From contig NZ_VCNK01000004.1 of NCBI RefSeq assembly GCF_006265095.1, positions 248,001 to 312,000 on the forward strand: DNA of 64,000 nt. The letters are read 5' to 3'. Shown here in pieces: positions 45,389-54,077 of the stretch (positions are counted from its first letter, which is position 1; each line of letters starts with the position of its first letter). The DNA comes from Phaeobacter sp. B1627. GTDB taxonomy: Bacteria > Pseudomonadota > Alphaproteobacteria > Rhodobacterales > Rhodobacteraceae. The notes below the pieces were generated by a model that worked only from the letters and a program-made list of their open reading frames with translations, searched no databases and was not told the origin of the DNA. Both the position numbers and the translations under genes were made by a program.

Positions 45389-45730
45389 AGGTTTTACCCC
45401 TTTCGGAACGGTGCCCCAATGGGGTGCCGAAAGAGCACCCCGGTCGCCTGGGGTGGACCGGTTTTCTGGTGACGTAATCATGACTGCGGGCCCTAGGCCC
45501 ACCGGGCGCCGGAGTGGAACAATGCCACCGGAGGAGAGCGCCAGTCCGTCTAGATTGGCATAGAGGTCCTGATAACTGGTTAATGGGGCGTTCATAAGTG
45601 AATTCAACGGCTTGCCATGGTCTTGGCGGCGAATTCGCGGAGCTTTTCTGCGCCGCGGCAATTTTTTTATTGAAAATAATCAGTCATGATTGTAGCTAAA
45701 TTCGTAATAAAATTTCTTGGAGGATCGCCT
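45389..45730. other. Divergent control region between exported-protein gene and mcl2
   Basis: This 342-bp gap contains a perfect 7-bp hairpin GGGGTGC/GCACCCC at 45421-45441, overlapped by a second GTGCCCCAATGGGGTGC hairpin, in the leader of the exported-protein gene. On the other side is a candidate mcl2 promoter, TTGAAA (45670-45675), 17 bp, TAGCTA (45693-45698). No further ORF is supported. Confidence 0.5.
45670..45698 (+). promoter_or_regulatory. Candidate sigma-70-type promoter of mcl2
   Basis: TTGAAA and TAGCTA are separated by an ideal 17 bp, in an AT-rich stretch unusual for this genome, ending 32 bp before the mcl2 start. Confidence 0.45.
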
Positions 45731-46585
45731 GTGACCCGACGCGCCCGCCCGTACCGTTCCGCCTTGTATATCCCGGGCTCCAAGCCGCGCGCGTTGGACA
45801 AGGCGCGTAGCCTGGCTATCGATGCCATTATTTTTGACCTTGAGGATGCGGTTGCTGCCGATGAAAAGGACAACGCCCGCGCCACTCTCGCCGCTGCACT
45901 GAAGCTGGGGGGCTATGGGCCGCGTGTCAGGATTGTGCGTCTGAACGGGCTCGACACCGAATGGGGCCGCCGGGATGCGGAGGCTGTGGCAGAGATGGAC
46001 TGTGATGCGGTTCTTCTTCCCAAGGTGTCTTCGCCCGATGATCTCGACGCGCTGGCCGGGATCACTGGCGAGATGCCGATTTGGGCGATGATGGAAACAC
46101 CAAACGGCATATTGAACGCGGGCTTGATCGCCGCGCATCCCCTGTTGCAGGGCATGGTGATGGGAACCAACGATCTGGCCAAGGAGATGCAAACCCGGTT
46201 TCGTCCGGACCGGTTGCCGCTGATGGCCGGGCTGGGATTATGTCTGCTCGCGGCCAAGGCCGAAGGGAAGTTGATCCTCGATGGGGTCTACAACGCATTC
46301 AAGGATGACGACGGGCTGCGGGAGGAATGCAGCCAGGGCCGCGACATGGGGTTCGATGGCAAGACATTGATCCATCCCGCGCAGGTCGATATTGCCAACG
46401 CGGCCTTTGCGCCCTCGGCTGACGAGGTTGACCTTGCGCGGCGCCAGATCGCGGCCTTTGAGGCGGCAGAGGCCGCAGGACAAGGCGTTGCGGTGGTGGA
46501 CGGGAAGATTGTCGAGAACCTGCATGTGGTGTCGGCGCGTGAAATTCTCGGAAAAGCGGATGCAATTGCGGAGATCACGGGCTAG
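45731..46585 (+). CDS. mcl2: CitE-like CoA ester lyase, probable (3S)-malyl-CoA thioesterase
   Basis: A 284-residue HpcH/HpaI-CitE superfamily protein. RPYRSALYIPGSKPRALDKA, DAIIFDLEDAVAADEK (metal-binding acidic residues) and KTLIHPAQVDIAN are typical. In Rhodobacter sphaeroides the paralogue Mcl2 in this gene neighbourhood hydrolyses (3S)-malyl-CoA to malate, completing the ethylmalonyl-CoA pathway; the length and linkage to mch and mdh fit it better than the larger Mcl1 lyase. GTG 45731 follows GGAGGATCGCCT and is preferred to an upstream start. Confidence 0.8.
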   Translation: MTRRARPYRSALYIPGSKPRALDKARSLAIDAIIFDLEDAVAADEKDNARATLAAALKLGGYGPRVRIVRLNGLDTEWGRRDAEAVAEMDCDAVLLPKVSSPDDLDALAGITGEMPIWAMMETPNGILNAGLIAAHPLLQGMVMGTNDLAKEMQTRFRPDRLPLMAGLGLCLLAAKAEGKLILDGVYNAFKDDDGLREECSQGRDMGFDGKTLIHPAQVDIANAAFAPSADEVDLARRQIAAFEAAEAAGQGVAVVDGKIVENLHVVSAREILGKADAIAEITG

Positions 46586-46623
46586 TCATTGACGCAGGCA
46601 CCCGTCTTGCGTTGGAGAAAGAC

Positions 46624-47172
46624 ATGGCACTTTTGATTTTCGGCATCGTCCTGTGGTGGGCGGCGCATTTGTTCAAACGATTGGCACCGGGTCCGCGCGC
46701 GGCCCTGGGTGCCCGTGGCAAGGGGTTGGTTGCCCTCGCACTTGTGGCCAGCGTCGTGTTGATGATCTTCGGGTTTCGGGGTGCAGACTACATCCATGTC
46801 TGGGCGCCGCCTGCGCCCATGGTGCATCTGAACAATACATTGATGGTGCTGGCGCTGTTCTTCACCAGCCCGGGGCCACGCAAAGGGGCGCTGTTTTACA
46901 AGATGCGCCACCCGCAGCTGTTTGGGTTTTCGATCTGGGCCGTGGCGCATCTGCTGGTCAACGGGGATCTCGCGTCGGTGCTGCTTTTCGGATCGATGTT
47001 GCTCTGGGCCGGAGTTGAGGTCGCGATGATCAACAAAGCCGAACCCGAGTGGACGCCGGGCCCCAGGGGCACTGTTGCCAAGGGGCTGATGTTCCTCGTC
47101 ATCTCTGTTCTGCTGGTCGGCGTGATCGGCTATATTCACGGCCTTGTCGGGCCTTCACCTTTTCCGGGGTAA
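46624..47172 (+). CDS. NnrU family membrane protein
   Basis: A 182-residue protein with about five hydrophobic helices. The NnrU hallmarks are visible: an early LWWAAHLFKRL, MVHLNNTLMVLALFF, and MRHPQLFGFSIWAVAHLL with conserved His residues. NnrU was first linked to denitrification gene clusters and resembles isoprenylcysteine methyltransferase-like folds; its activity is not established. GGAGAAAGAC precedes ATG 46624. Same strand as mcl2, 38 bp downstream. Confidence 0.85.
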   Translation: MALLIFGIVLWWAAHLFKRLAPGPRAALGARGKGLVALALVASVVLMIFGFRGADYIHVWAPPAPMVHLNNTLMVLALFFTSPGPRKGALFYKMRHPQLFGFSIWAVAHLLVNGDLASVLLFGSMLLWAGVEVAMINKAEPEWTPGPRGTVAKGLMFLVISVLLVGVIGYIHGLVGPSPFPG

Positions 47173-47174
47173 CC

Positions 47175-47378
47175 ATGAAACTCTATCGATTTCTGAGCGA
47201 GGATGACACCTCTGCCTTTTGCCACAAGGTCACCGATGCATTGAACAAGGGCTGGCAGCTGCATGGCGGCCCGACGCAGGCCTTTGATCCGGTGAAGGGG
47301 ATCATGCGCTGCGGCCAGGCGGTGGTGAAAGAGGTGGACGGCACCTATACGCCCGACACCAAGTTGGGAGAGCACTGA
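47175..47378 (+). CDS. DUF1737 family small protein
   Basis: A 67-residue protein with the DUF1737 pattern MKLYRFLSEDDTSAFCHKVT, then LNKGWQLHGGPTQAFDP. It starts 2 bp after the nnrU stop, and its stop overlaps the mch start by one base, so it is translated as part of the mcl2-nnrU-DUF1737-mch unit. Function unknown. Confidence 0.8.
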   Translation: MKLYRFLSEDDTSAFCHKVTDALNKGWQLHGGPTQAFDPVKGIMRCGQAVVKEVDGTYTPDTKLGEH

Positions 47379-48424
47379 TGGCGACCCCGCGGCAGGCAAA
47401 GACCAATGCTGGGCGGTTTTTCGAGGACTATTCTCTGGGCGATGTGATCCGCCATGCGGTGCCCCGCACCGTCTCCGGGGGGGAGCGGGCCTTGTACCAT
47501 GCGCTCTATCCGGCGCGCCATGCGATGTATTCCTCAGATGAATTCGCCCGCAGGTCCGGCCTGCCGCAGGCACCGTTGGATGATCTGGCGGCCTTTCATA
47601 TCGTCTTTGGCAAAACGGTGCCCGATATCTCGCTGAACGCGGTTGCGAACCTTGGCTATGCCGAAGGCCATTGGCATCTGCCGGTCTATATGGGCGACAC
47701 TCTGCGCGCCGAGAGCGAAGTGATCGGGCTGAAGCAGAACTCCAACGGCAAGACGGGCGTGGTCTGGGTGCGGACGCGGGGGCTCAATCAGCGCGATGAC
47801 ACCGTGATGGAATATGTGCGCTGGGTGATGGTGCGCAAGGGCGATCCGGCGGCTGCCGCGCCCGAAACGGTGGTGCCGGCGCTGGCGGGCGCGATTGAGC
47901 CTGCGCAGTTGACCGTGCCGGCCGGGCTCGATTTTTCGACCTATGATTTCAGCCTCGCAGGCGAGCCGCACCGGTGGGGAGATTACGAGATCGGAGAAAC
48001 CATCGATCACGTGGATGGCGTGACGGTGGAAGAGGCCGAGCATATGCTGGCGACCCGCCTGTGGCAGAACACGGCCAAAGTGCATTTCGACACCACGGCC
48101 CGCCCCGACGGGTCGCGCCTGATCTACGGAGGTCACGTGATTTCGATGGCGCGGGCGCTGTCTTTCAACGGGTTGGCCAACGCGCAGATGATCGTCGGCT
48201 TGAACGGCGGAGCGCATGCGAACCCTTGCCTTGCAGGCACGACGATCCGGGCCTGGTCCGAGGTTCTGGACAAGGCGGAGACAGCAGCCCCCGGTGTCGG
48301 CGCCATTCGGCTGCGGCTTGTCGCGACCTCGGGCGGGGCGCCATTCTGTCTCCGGACGGAGGAGGGAAAATACTGCCCCGAGGTGCTGCTGGATCTGGAC
48401 TACTGGGCGCTGATGCCGCTCTAG
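47378..48424 (+). CDS. mch: Mesaconyl-CoA hydratase
   Basis: A 348-residue protein with two tandem MaoC-like hotdog domains. Mesaconyl-CoA hydratase converts mesaconyl-C1-CoA to beta-methylmalyl-CoA in the ethylmalonyl-CoA pathway. Consistent features are GRFFEDYSLGDVIRHAVPRT, AVANLGYAEGHWHLPVYMGD, and a second half with RLIYGGHVISMARALSFNGL. The linkage to mcl2 in the same operon, as in Rhodobacter sphaeroides, supports the specific name. Confidence 0.9.
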   Translation: MATPRQAKTNAGRFFEDYSLGDVIRHAVPRTVSGGERALYHALYPARHAMYSSDEFARRSGLPQAPLDDLAAFHIVFGKTVPDISLNAVANLGYAEGHWHLPVYMGDTLRAESEVIGLKQNSNGKTGVVWVRTRGLNQRDDTVMEYVRWVMVRKGDPAAAAPETVVPALAGAIEPAQLTVPAGLDFSTYDFSLAGEPHRWGDYEIGETIDHVDGVTVEEAEHMLATRLWQNTAKVHFDTTARPDGSRLIYGGHVISMARALSFNGLANAQMIVGLNGGAHANPCLAGTTIRAWSEVLDKAETAAPGVGAIRLRLVATSGGAPFCLRTEEGKYCPEVLLDLDYWALMPL

Positions 48425-48668
48425 GCGCGAATATCGAAAGACCCCGCCATCCTGCGGCGATGTCCACCATACTCTGCCATTCCGGGGAGGACGCATTAAC
48501 CTCACGGCAGGAGCTTTATGATCTATGAGGCTTCTGTACTTGTCTGGTTTCGGTACGGATCTCAACGTGTCATGCGCAAGAGGCGGCAGAACAGTGCGCG
48601 TCCTGTCAGATGCCGCGGAGGCGGCCGTTCGGCTCATTGATTCTGAGTAATCTTATAGGGAATTATTT

Positions 48669-48699
48669 TGTGATCACGCTATTCGGGGATGTGATCACA
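48669..48699. promoter_or_regulatory. Paired TGTGATCACA operator upstream of sdhC
   Basis: TGTGATCACG (48669-48678) and TGTGATCACA (48690-48699) lie exactly 21 bp apart centre to centre, the same arrangement as upstream of sucC. The nearer box is 114 bp from the sdhC start. Shared sequence, spacing and distance imply a common regulator. Confidence 0.8.
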
Positions 48700-48752
48700 T
48701 AGGTCAATATTTACCTCAAACCGAAGCGATAACTGGCAATTTTTACCACTCG

Positions 48753-48772
48753 TTTGCGTGACAGTGCGCAAA
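48753..48772. promoter_or_regulatory. Inverted repeat close to sdhC
   Basis: TTTGCG and CGCAAA form a perfect 6-bp inverted repeat around 8 bp, 41 bp before the sdhC start. It overlaps a weak -35/-10-like pair (TTGCGT and TAGGAT). It could be a second operator or part of the core promoter. Confidence 0.35.
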
Positions 48773-48813
48773 AATAGGATAGAACGTCGTCAGCTAACCG
48801 GAAAGGAGCCACC

Positions 48814-49203
48814 ATGGCCGATGTCAATCGGGGCAATCGCCCGCTTTCGCCCTTTATGATTGGGCCGTACTACCGGCCGCAGCTTACCTCCATCTCCTCC
48901 ATCATGGTCCGGATCACCGGCATTGCGGCGCTGGGTGCGGCGCTTCTGGTGGTGTGGTGGCTGTTGGCGGCTGCGACCTCCGCGTCGGGATTTGCCTTCA
49001 TTGATGGCCTCCTGCGCAGCATCCTTGGCGATATTGTGTTGCTGGGCGCCACCTGGGCGATCTTTTATCACATGCTGGGTCGCCTGCGTCACGTCATCTG
49101 GGATTTCGGCTACTGCCTCGAAGTCGCCATCTCCGAGAAAATGGCGATCGGCATGTTTGTGGGCGCCACCGTCCTGACCATCCTCGCGGCGATCTTGGTG
49201 TAA
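48814..49203 (+). CDS. sdhC: Succinate dehydrogenase cytochrome b556 subunit SdhC
   Basis: A 129-residue membrane subunit with three helices that binds haem b and ubiquinone together with SdhD. RPLSPFMIGPYYRPQLTSISS contains the signature SPxxx-YxxxxxSxxS, and the haem ligand His lies in FYHMLGRLRHVIWD. AAAGGAGCCACC is a strong ribosome binding site. It is the first gene of the sdh operon. Confidence 0.94.
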   Translation: MADVNRGNRPLSPFMIGPYYRPQLTSISSIMVRITGIAALGAALLVVWWLLAAATSASGFAFIDGLLRSILGDIVLLGATWAIFYHMLGRLRHVIWDFGYCLEVAISEKMAIGMFVGATVLTILAAILV

Positions 49204-49214
49204 GGAGAGGGACG

Positions 49215-49586
49215 ATGAGATATCTGACAGATCGCAAACGCGCCGCAGGTCTGGGCGCAGGGGGCACCGGCACCCATCATCACTGGCAGATGATGGTCAC
49301 GTCCATCCTGCTGGTTGTTCTGGTTCCGGCTTTCGTGATCACCTTCGGTCTTGGTCTTGGCGGCTCCTACGAGGACGTGCTGGCCTATTACGAGCGCCCG
49401 GTTCCGGCGATCATCACCGGGCTGACGCTGGTGGTGGGCATCATCCACCTGATGCGCGAAACACAGGTCGCGGTAGAGGACTATGTTCACGGCATCACCG
49501 GCAAGCTGACGCTGATTGCGGTGGCCGCCTTTTCCTACACCCTGATTGCCACGGGTCTTTTTGCCCTCGTCAAGCTCGCTCTTTGA
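49215..49586 (+). CDS. sdhD: Succinate dehydrogenase membrane anchor SdhD
   Basis: A 123-residue membrane anchor with three hydrophobic helices. GTGTHHHWQMMVTSILLVV opens the first helix, and HLMRETQVAVEDYVHG corresponds to the conserved haem and quinone site region. It lies 11 bp after sdhC with AAGGAGAGGGACG upstream. Confidence 0.93.
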   Translation: MRYLTDRKRAAGLGAGGTGTHHHWQMMVTSILLVVLVPAFVITFGLGLGGSYEDVLAYYERPVPAIITGLTLVVGIIHLMRETQVAVEDYVHGITGKLTLIAVAAFSYTLIATGLFALVKLAL

Positions 49587-49610
49587 TCCGCGCGGTAAGG
49601 AACACATACG

Positions 49611-51419
49611 ATGACAGCAACATACGAATATGAAACCCACGAATATGACGTGGTGGTTGTCGGCGCTGGTGGCGCGGGGCTGCGCGCGACGCTTGGCATG
49701 GCCGAGCAGGGCCTTCGGACGGCCTGTGTCACAAAGGTCTTCCCGACGCGCTCGCATACCGTGGCCGCCCAGGGCGGCATCGCCGCCAGCCTGGGCAACA
49801 TGGGCCCGGACAGCTGGCAGTGGCACATGTATGACACCGTCAAGGGCTCCGACTGGCTGGGCGATACCGACGCGATGGAATACCTCGCGCGGGAGGCCCC
49901 AAAGGCGGTCTATGAGCTGGAGCATTACGGGGTGCCGTTCAGCCGCACCGAGGAGGGCAAGATCTATCAGCGCCCCTTCGGTGGCCATACGACCGAGTTT
50001 GGCGAAGGCCCCCCGGTGCAGCGCACCTGTGCGGCGGCCGACCGGACCGGCCATGCGATCCTGCACACGCTCTATGGTCAGTCGCTGAAGAACAACGCCG
50101 AATTCTATGTCGAATATTTCGCCATCGACCTGATCATGTCCGACGACGGGCAATGTCAGGGCGTTGTGTGCTGGAAGCTCGACGATGGCACCATGCATGT
50201 CTTCAACGCCAAGATGGTGGTGCTGGCGACCGGCGGCTACGGCCGCGCCTATTTCTCGGCGACTTCGGCCCATACCTGCACCGGCGACGGTGGCGGCATG
50301 GTCGCACGCGCAGGCCTGCCCCTGCAGGACATGGAATTCGTGCAATTCCACCCGACCGGCATCTACGGCTCCGGCTGTCTGATCACCGAGGGCGCGCGCG
50401 GTGAGGGCGGCTATCTGACCAACTCCGAAGGCGAACGCTTCATGGAGAGGTATGCGCCGAACTACAAGGACCTCGCGCCCCGCGACTATGTCTCCCGGTC
50501 CATGACCATGGAGATCCGCGAAGGCCGCGGTGTCGGCGAGGAGGGGGATCACATCCACCTGAACCTCAGCCACCTGCCGCCCGAAGCTTTGGCAGAGCGG
50601 CTGCCGGGCATTTCCGAGTCGGCCAAGATCTTCGCCGGTGTGGATGTCACCAAGGAACCGATCCCGGTTCTGCCGACCGTGCACTACAACATGGGCGGCA
50701 TTCCCACCAACTACTGGGGCGAAGTGCTGAACCCGAGCGAAGACAACCCGACCGGCGTCGTTCCGGGCCTGATGGCCGTGGGCGAGGCGGGCTGTGCGTC
50801 GGTGCATGGCGCCAACCGACTGGGATCGAACTCGCTCATCGACCTCGTGGTCTTTGGTCGCGCCTCGGCCATTCGCGCAGGCAAGGTGGTGGATCCGGAA
50901 GCGCCGAATCCGGTGCCGAATCAGGCCTCCATCGACAAGGCGTTCGACCGTTTCGACACGCTGCGCAATGCCAATGGCGGCACCCCCACCGCAGAGTTGC
51001 GTCTGGAAATGCAGCGCACCATGCAGGCGGATGCTGCGGTGTTCCGCACCGACAAGACGCTGAAGGAAGGCGTCGAGAAAATGGGCGCGATCGCGGCCAA
51101 GCTGGATGATCTCAAGGTCACGGACCGCTCGCTGGTGTGGAACTCCGACCTGATGGAAACCCTCGAGCTGACCAACCTGATGCCGAATGCGCTGGCCACC
51201 ATCGTCGGTGCAGAGGCGCGCAAGGAAAGCCGCGGCGCCCATGCTCACGAGGATTATTCGACCCGCGATGATGAGAACTGGCGGGTGCATACCGTGGCGC
51301 GGGTCGAAGGGACCAAGACGACGCTCAGCTTCCGCCCGGTGATCACCGAACCGCTCTCGACCGAGGCGGAAGGCGGCATTTCGCTGGCGAAGATCGCCCC
51401 GAAGGCCCGCACCTTCTGA
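49611..51419 (+). CDS. sdhA: Succinate dehydrogenase flavoprotein subunit SdhA
   Basis: A 602-residue protein with covalent FAD that oxidises succinate to fumarate. [20 protein letters not shown] is the dinucleotide loop, [16 protein letters not shown] contains the FAD-linked His, and [21 protein letters not shown] plus [19 protein letters not shown] are conserved. Length is typical. The stop codon overlaps the next gene by one base, an unusual neighbour because sdhB normally follows. Confidence 0.96.
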   Translation: MTATYEYETHEYDVVVVGAGGAGLRATLGMAEQGLRTACVTKVFPTRSHTVAAQGGIAASLGNMGPDSWQWHMYDTVKGSDWLGDTDAMEYLAREAPKAVYELEHYGVPFSRTEEGKIYQRPFGGHTTEFGEGPPVQRTCAAADRTGHAILHTLYGQSLKNNAEFYVEYFAIDLIMSDDGQCQGVVCWKLDDGTMHVFNAKMVVLATGGYGRAYFSATSAHTCTGDGGGMVARAGLPLQDMEFVQFHPTGIYGSGCLITEGARGEGGYLTNSEGERFMERYAPNYKDLAPRDYVSRSMTMEIREGRGVGEEGDHIHLNLSHLPPEALAERLPGISESAKIFAGVDVTKEPIPVLPTVHYNMGGIPTNYWGEVLNPSEDNPTGVVPGLMAVGEAGCASVHGANRLGSNSLIDLVVFGRASAIRAGKVVDPEAPNPVPNQASIDKAFDRFDTLRNANGGTPTAELRLEMQRTMQADAAVFRTDKTLKEGVEKMGAIAAKLDDLKVTDRSLVWNSDLMETLELTNLMPNALATIVGAEARKESRGAHAHEDYSTRDDENWRVHTVARVEGTKTTLSFRPVITEPLSTEAEGGISLAKIAPKARTF

Positions 51420-52237
51420 TGACCTCAGCGCCTCCCCGAATCCTGTGCATTGGCACGCATCACAAGACGGGTACCGTCTGGATGCGGCGTGTCTGGCGCT
51501 TGATCGGAGAGGCGCTGGATATCCCTTTCGTGCCGGTTCACAATCCGGCAAAATGGCACAAGATCCCGTCGACCGGGCGCGTCATCGTGGTCAACTGGGC
51601 GGGCAGTTTCGCGCCAGAGCTGTTCGATCAGCCGGATGCCCGGTTTCTTCACATCATCCGCGATCCCCGCGACGTCTTGTTGTCCGGCGCCCGCTACCAC
51701 GAGACGAGCCCTGGCCGTCAGGAACGGTTCCTTCATGGGGCGCGGGCGGATTTGGACGGCAGGAGCTATCAGGAGCATCTTCAGGCGCTGCCGGACGTGG
51801 AGGCGAAGCTTGCGTTCGAGATGCAGAATATGCATCTGAAGACGCTCACTGAAATGCTGGGCTGGCCCTATGGCCACCCGCGGGCGCTGGATCTGCGCTA
51901 TGAAGACATGATTGCGGATCATGATTGTGCGCAGTTCATCGATGTGCTGCGGTTCTTCGGTCTGGACCAGGCCGAGATTGAAACCGCGCGTCAGATCTAT
52001 TTCGAGAATTCCCTGTTCGGTGGTCTGCGCACGGACACAGGAACCGGGCGCACTGCGACCCATGTGAACTCCGGCGCCGCCCGCCAATGGCCCGCCGCGT
52101 TGCCACTGGATACCGCACGCCTGTATCTTGATCGACACGGAGAGGACCTGATCACCTTGGGGTATGAGGCGGACAAAGGCTGGTTGGCCAGGATCGAAAC
52201 AGTCCCTTTGGCCCGAGCGGCAGGGGGATCGGCATGA
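51419..52237 (+). CDS. Sulfotransferase-like protein 1, inside the sdh operon
   Basis: A 272-residue protein with a PAPS-dependent sulfotransferase pattern. The 5'-phosphosulfate loop is GTHHKTGT (12-19), the 3'-phosphate motif is RDPRDVLLSGARYH with R81 and S89, and the C-terminal HVNSGAARQWPAAL resembles the RxGxxGDW motif. The acceptor is unknown; bacterial members act on lipids, glycans or small molecules. Its ATG overlaps the sdhA stop and its end overlaps the next gene by 4 bp, so translation is coupled to sdhA. Confidence 0.75.
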   Translation: MTSAPPRILCIGTHHKTGTVWMRRVWRLIGEALDIPFVPVHNPAKWHKIPSTGRVIVVNWAGSFAPELFDQPDARFLHIIRDPRDVLLSGARYHETSPGRQERFLHGARADLDGRSYQEHLQALPDVEAKLAFEMQNMHLKTLTEMLGWPYGHPRALDLRYEDMIADHDCAQFIDVLRFFGLDQAEIETARQIYFENSLFGGLRTDTGTGRTATHVNSGAARQWPAALPLDTARLYLDRHGEDLITLGYEADKGWLARIETVPLARAAGGSA

Positions 52238-53169
52238 CCCCTGTCGCAACAGCGCCGCACAGACCCCATTCAGCACCCGATGCAGCAACCCCTGCAGCAG
52301 CAACCCATGCAGCAACCGGGGCGGCACCCCCCTGGCAGGCCCTCGGGATTGAGCCCGCCCGCGCACTCCGCGTGGTCGGGATGCGGCGATCCGGCAACCA
52401 CGCGATCTGCAACTGGCTGCAGCGCAATGCCCAGGGCGGACGGTCGCTGTTCCTGAACAACTGTCGCCCCGGTACAGATCCGCTGCGCAGCTGCAACGGC
52501 CTTGAGGTCTCCGGCCAGCCACGCTCGGACGAGCCCATGGCCGAGAGCGCGCGTGCTGCCGGTGATGGCGCGTTGCTGCTTGTCTCCTATGAGGACACGG
52601 CGCATGGGCGTTTCGGTGACGCACGACCCCTGTCCGGCCCCCATGCGGACGCGAGTTTCGACATGGATGTGCTGATCTATCGGAGTGCGCTGAACTGGAT
52701 CGCATCGCTGCTGAAGAAGTTGCAGGCCAACGAGACCTATCACCCCGTCGACAGGATGGCCGTTCTGGTCCGGGCTCTGGCCACCTATGGCGATCTGCTG
52801 GATGAGGTGGCAGCCGCGGCCACGACAGGGCGCGTGGCGATTTGCTACGACCGCTGGCTCCGGGACGAGCTGTACCGCGCGCGCGTGCTCAGCGATCTGG
52901 GTCTGCCGCTGCAGGACAATGACCTCGGAGAGGTCCAAAGCTACGGAGGGGGATCCAGCTTTCAGAAGGAAGCCCTCCATGCCAGTGATCTCAGGCCTGA
53001 TGAGCGCTGGAGTGCGATGCTGGATGACCCCGAATATCAGGCGCTGCTGCGCCTCGCCGCGCTGGACAGCAGGTTCTGCCAACGCGTTGCCGCGTTCTTT
53101 CCCGAGGATGCAGACCGGTTGGCGCGGATTGGCCGGCTCCCCGGTTTCAGCACCGAGGGTCTGACATGA
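52234..53169 (+). CDS. Sulfotransferase-like protein 2, inside the sdh operon
   Basis: A 311-residue protein more divergent than its neighbour. After an Ala/Thr/Pro-rich N-terminus made of short repeats (residues about 8-33) comes a P-loop-like GMRRSGNHAICNWL (49-62), then LIYRSALNWIASLLKKL in the position of the 3'-phosphate motif, and VAICYDRWLRDELYRARVL. This fits a P-loop sulfotransferase fold, but key residues differ. The start overlaps the previous stop. Function unknown. Confidence 0.6.
   Translation: MTPVATAPHRPHSAPDAATPAAATHAATGAAPPWQALGIEPARALRVVGMRRSGNHAICNWLQRNAQGGRSLFLNNCRPGTDPLRSCNGLEVSGQPRSDEPMAESARAAGDGALLLVSYEDTAHGRFGDARPLSGPHADASFDMDVLIYRSALNWIASLLKKLQANETYHPVDRMAVLVRALATYGDLLDEVAAAATTGRVAICYDRWLRDELYRARVLSDLGLPLQDNDLGEVQSYGGGSSFQKEALHASDLRPDERWSAMLDDPEYQALLRLAALDSRFCQRVAAFFPEDADRLARIGRLPGFSTEGLT
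52279..52322 (+). repeat. In-frame coding repeat at the N-terminus of sulfotransferase-like protein 2
   Basis: ATGCAGCAACCCC, TGCAGCAGCAACCC and ATGCAGCAACCGG are three near-identical 13-15 bp units that encode the low-complexity DAATPAAATHAATGAA segment. It is a coding example of the small tandem duplications seen between genes. Confidence 0.6.
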
Positions 53170-53297
53170 GCCAAGCCACCCGTTTCACGCGCGCTGGTCG
53201 CGCCCCGAATGACGCCCGGACCTGTCCGGGACCAGCCCTTTCCCGGCGTGGTCTGCTGATCGCAGACGCGCAGGGCAGCTAAGCAAGGAGACAGATC

Positions 53298-54077
53298 ATG
53301 GTCGAATTCGCACTTCCGAAAAATTCCAAGATCACCACGGGTAAGACGTGGCCCAAGCCTGACGGTGCAACCAACGTCCGCAAATTCCAGATCTATCGCT
53401 GGAATCCGGATGACGGAAAAAATCCGCAGGTGGATACCTATTTTCTGGACATGGACAAATGCGGCCCCATGGTTCTGGATGCGCTGATCAAGATCAAGAA
53501 TGAGATTGATCCGACGCTGACCTTCCGGCGCTCTTGTCGCGAAGGGATCTGTGGGTCCTGCGCGATGAACATCGGCGGGATCAATACGCTGGCCTGTATC
53601 TACGGGCTGGATGAGGTCAAAGGCGACGTGAAGATCTACCCTCTGCCGCATATGCCGGTGGTCAAGGATCTGATTCCGGACCTGACCCATTTCTACGCTC
53701 AGCATGCGTCGATCATGCCCTGGCTTGAAACCAAGACCAACCGCCCGGCCAAGGAGTGGAAACAGTCCATAGAGGACCGTAAAAAGCTTGATGGCCTGTA
53801 TGAATGCGTGATGTGCGCGAGCTGCTCCACATCCTGCCCGAGCTACTGGTGGAATGGCGACCGCTACCTCGGCCCCGCCGCGCTGCTTCATGCCTATCGC
53901 TGGATCATCGACAGCCGGGACGAGGCCACGGGCGAGCGCCTGAATGAACTCGAAGATCCGTTCAAGCTCTATCGCTGTCACACGATCATGAACTGCGCCA
54001 AGACCTGCCCCAAGGGCCTGAACCCGGCCAAGGCGATCTCGCACATCAAGCAGATGATGGTCGAACGGACGGTCTGA
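53298..54077 (+). CDS. sdhB: Succinate dehydrogenase iron-sulfur subunit SdhB
   Basis: A 259-residue subunit carrying three iron-sulfur centres that pass electrons from FAD to quinone. The 2Fe-2S cluster is bound by [12 protein letters not shown] and a later Cys, and the 4Fe-4S and 3Fe-4S clusters by [16 protein letters not shown] and [30 protein letters not shown] precedes ATG 53298. It is separated from sdhA by two sulfotransferase-like genes and 128 bp. Confidence 0.96.
   Translation: MVEFALPKNSKITTGKTWPKPDGATNVRKFQIYRWNPDDGKNPQVDTYFLDMDKCGPMVLDALIKIKNEIDPTLTFRRSCREGICGSCAMNIGGINTLACIYGLDEVKGDVKIYPLPHMPVVKDLIPDLTHFYAQHASIMPWLETKTNRPAKEWKQSIEDRKKLDGLYECVMCASCSTSCPSYWWNGDRYLGPAALLHAYRWIIDSRDEATGERLNELEDPFKLYRCHTIMNCAKTCPKGLNPAKAISHIKQMMVERTV

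Larger units (their letters stand above)
48425..48813. other. Region between mch and sdhC
   Basis: This 389-bp gap holds the paired TGTGATCACA element and, nearer to sdhC, the inverted repeat TTTGCG-N8-CGCAAA (48753-48772). A small ORF may exist: ATG 48518 (40 codons, behind AGGAG) or ATG 48525 (41 codons, ending LSDAAEAAVRLIDSE); neither is convincing. There is no clear terminator after mch. Confidence 0.5.

Noticed and set aside
48518-48650. Two small overlapping ORFs (40 and 41 codons) between mch and sdhC
   Set aside because: Both share one AGGAG sequence and neither peptide has a recognisable pattern; evidence is insufficient to annotate either.
49110-51551. An 813-codon open frame opposite sdhD and sdhA
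   Set aside because: Antisense shadow of conserved sdh genes, with no recognisable motif.
53166-53282. 38-codon ORF overlapping the end of sulfotransferase-like protein 2 by ATGA
   Set aside because: The overlap is suggestive of coupling, but the peptide (MSQATRFTRAGRAPNDART and onward) has no feature and probably arises by chance in the gap before sdhB.
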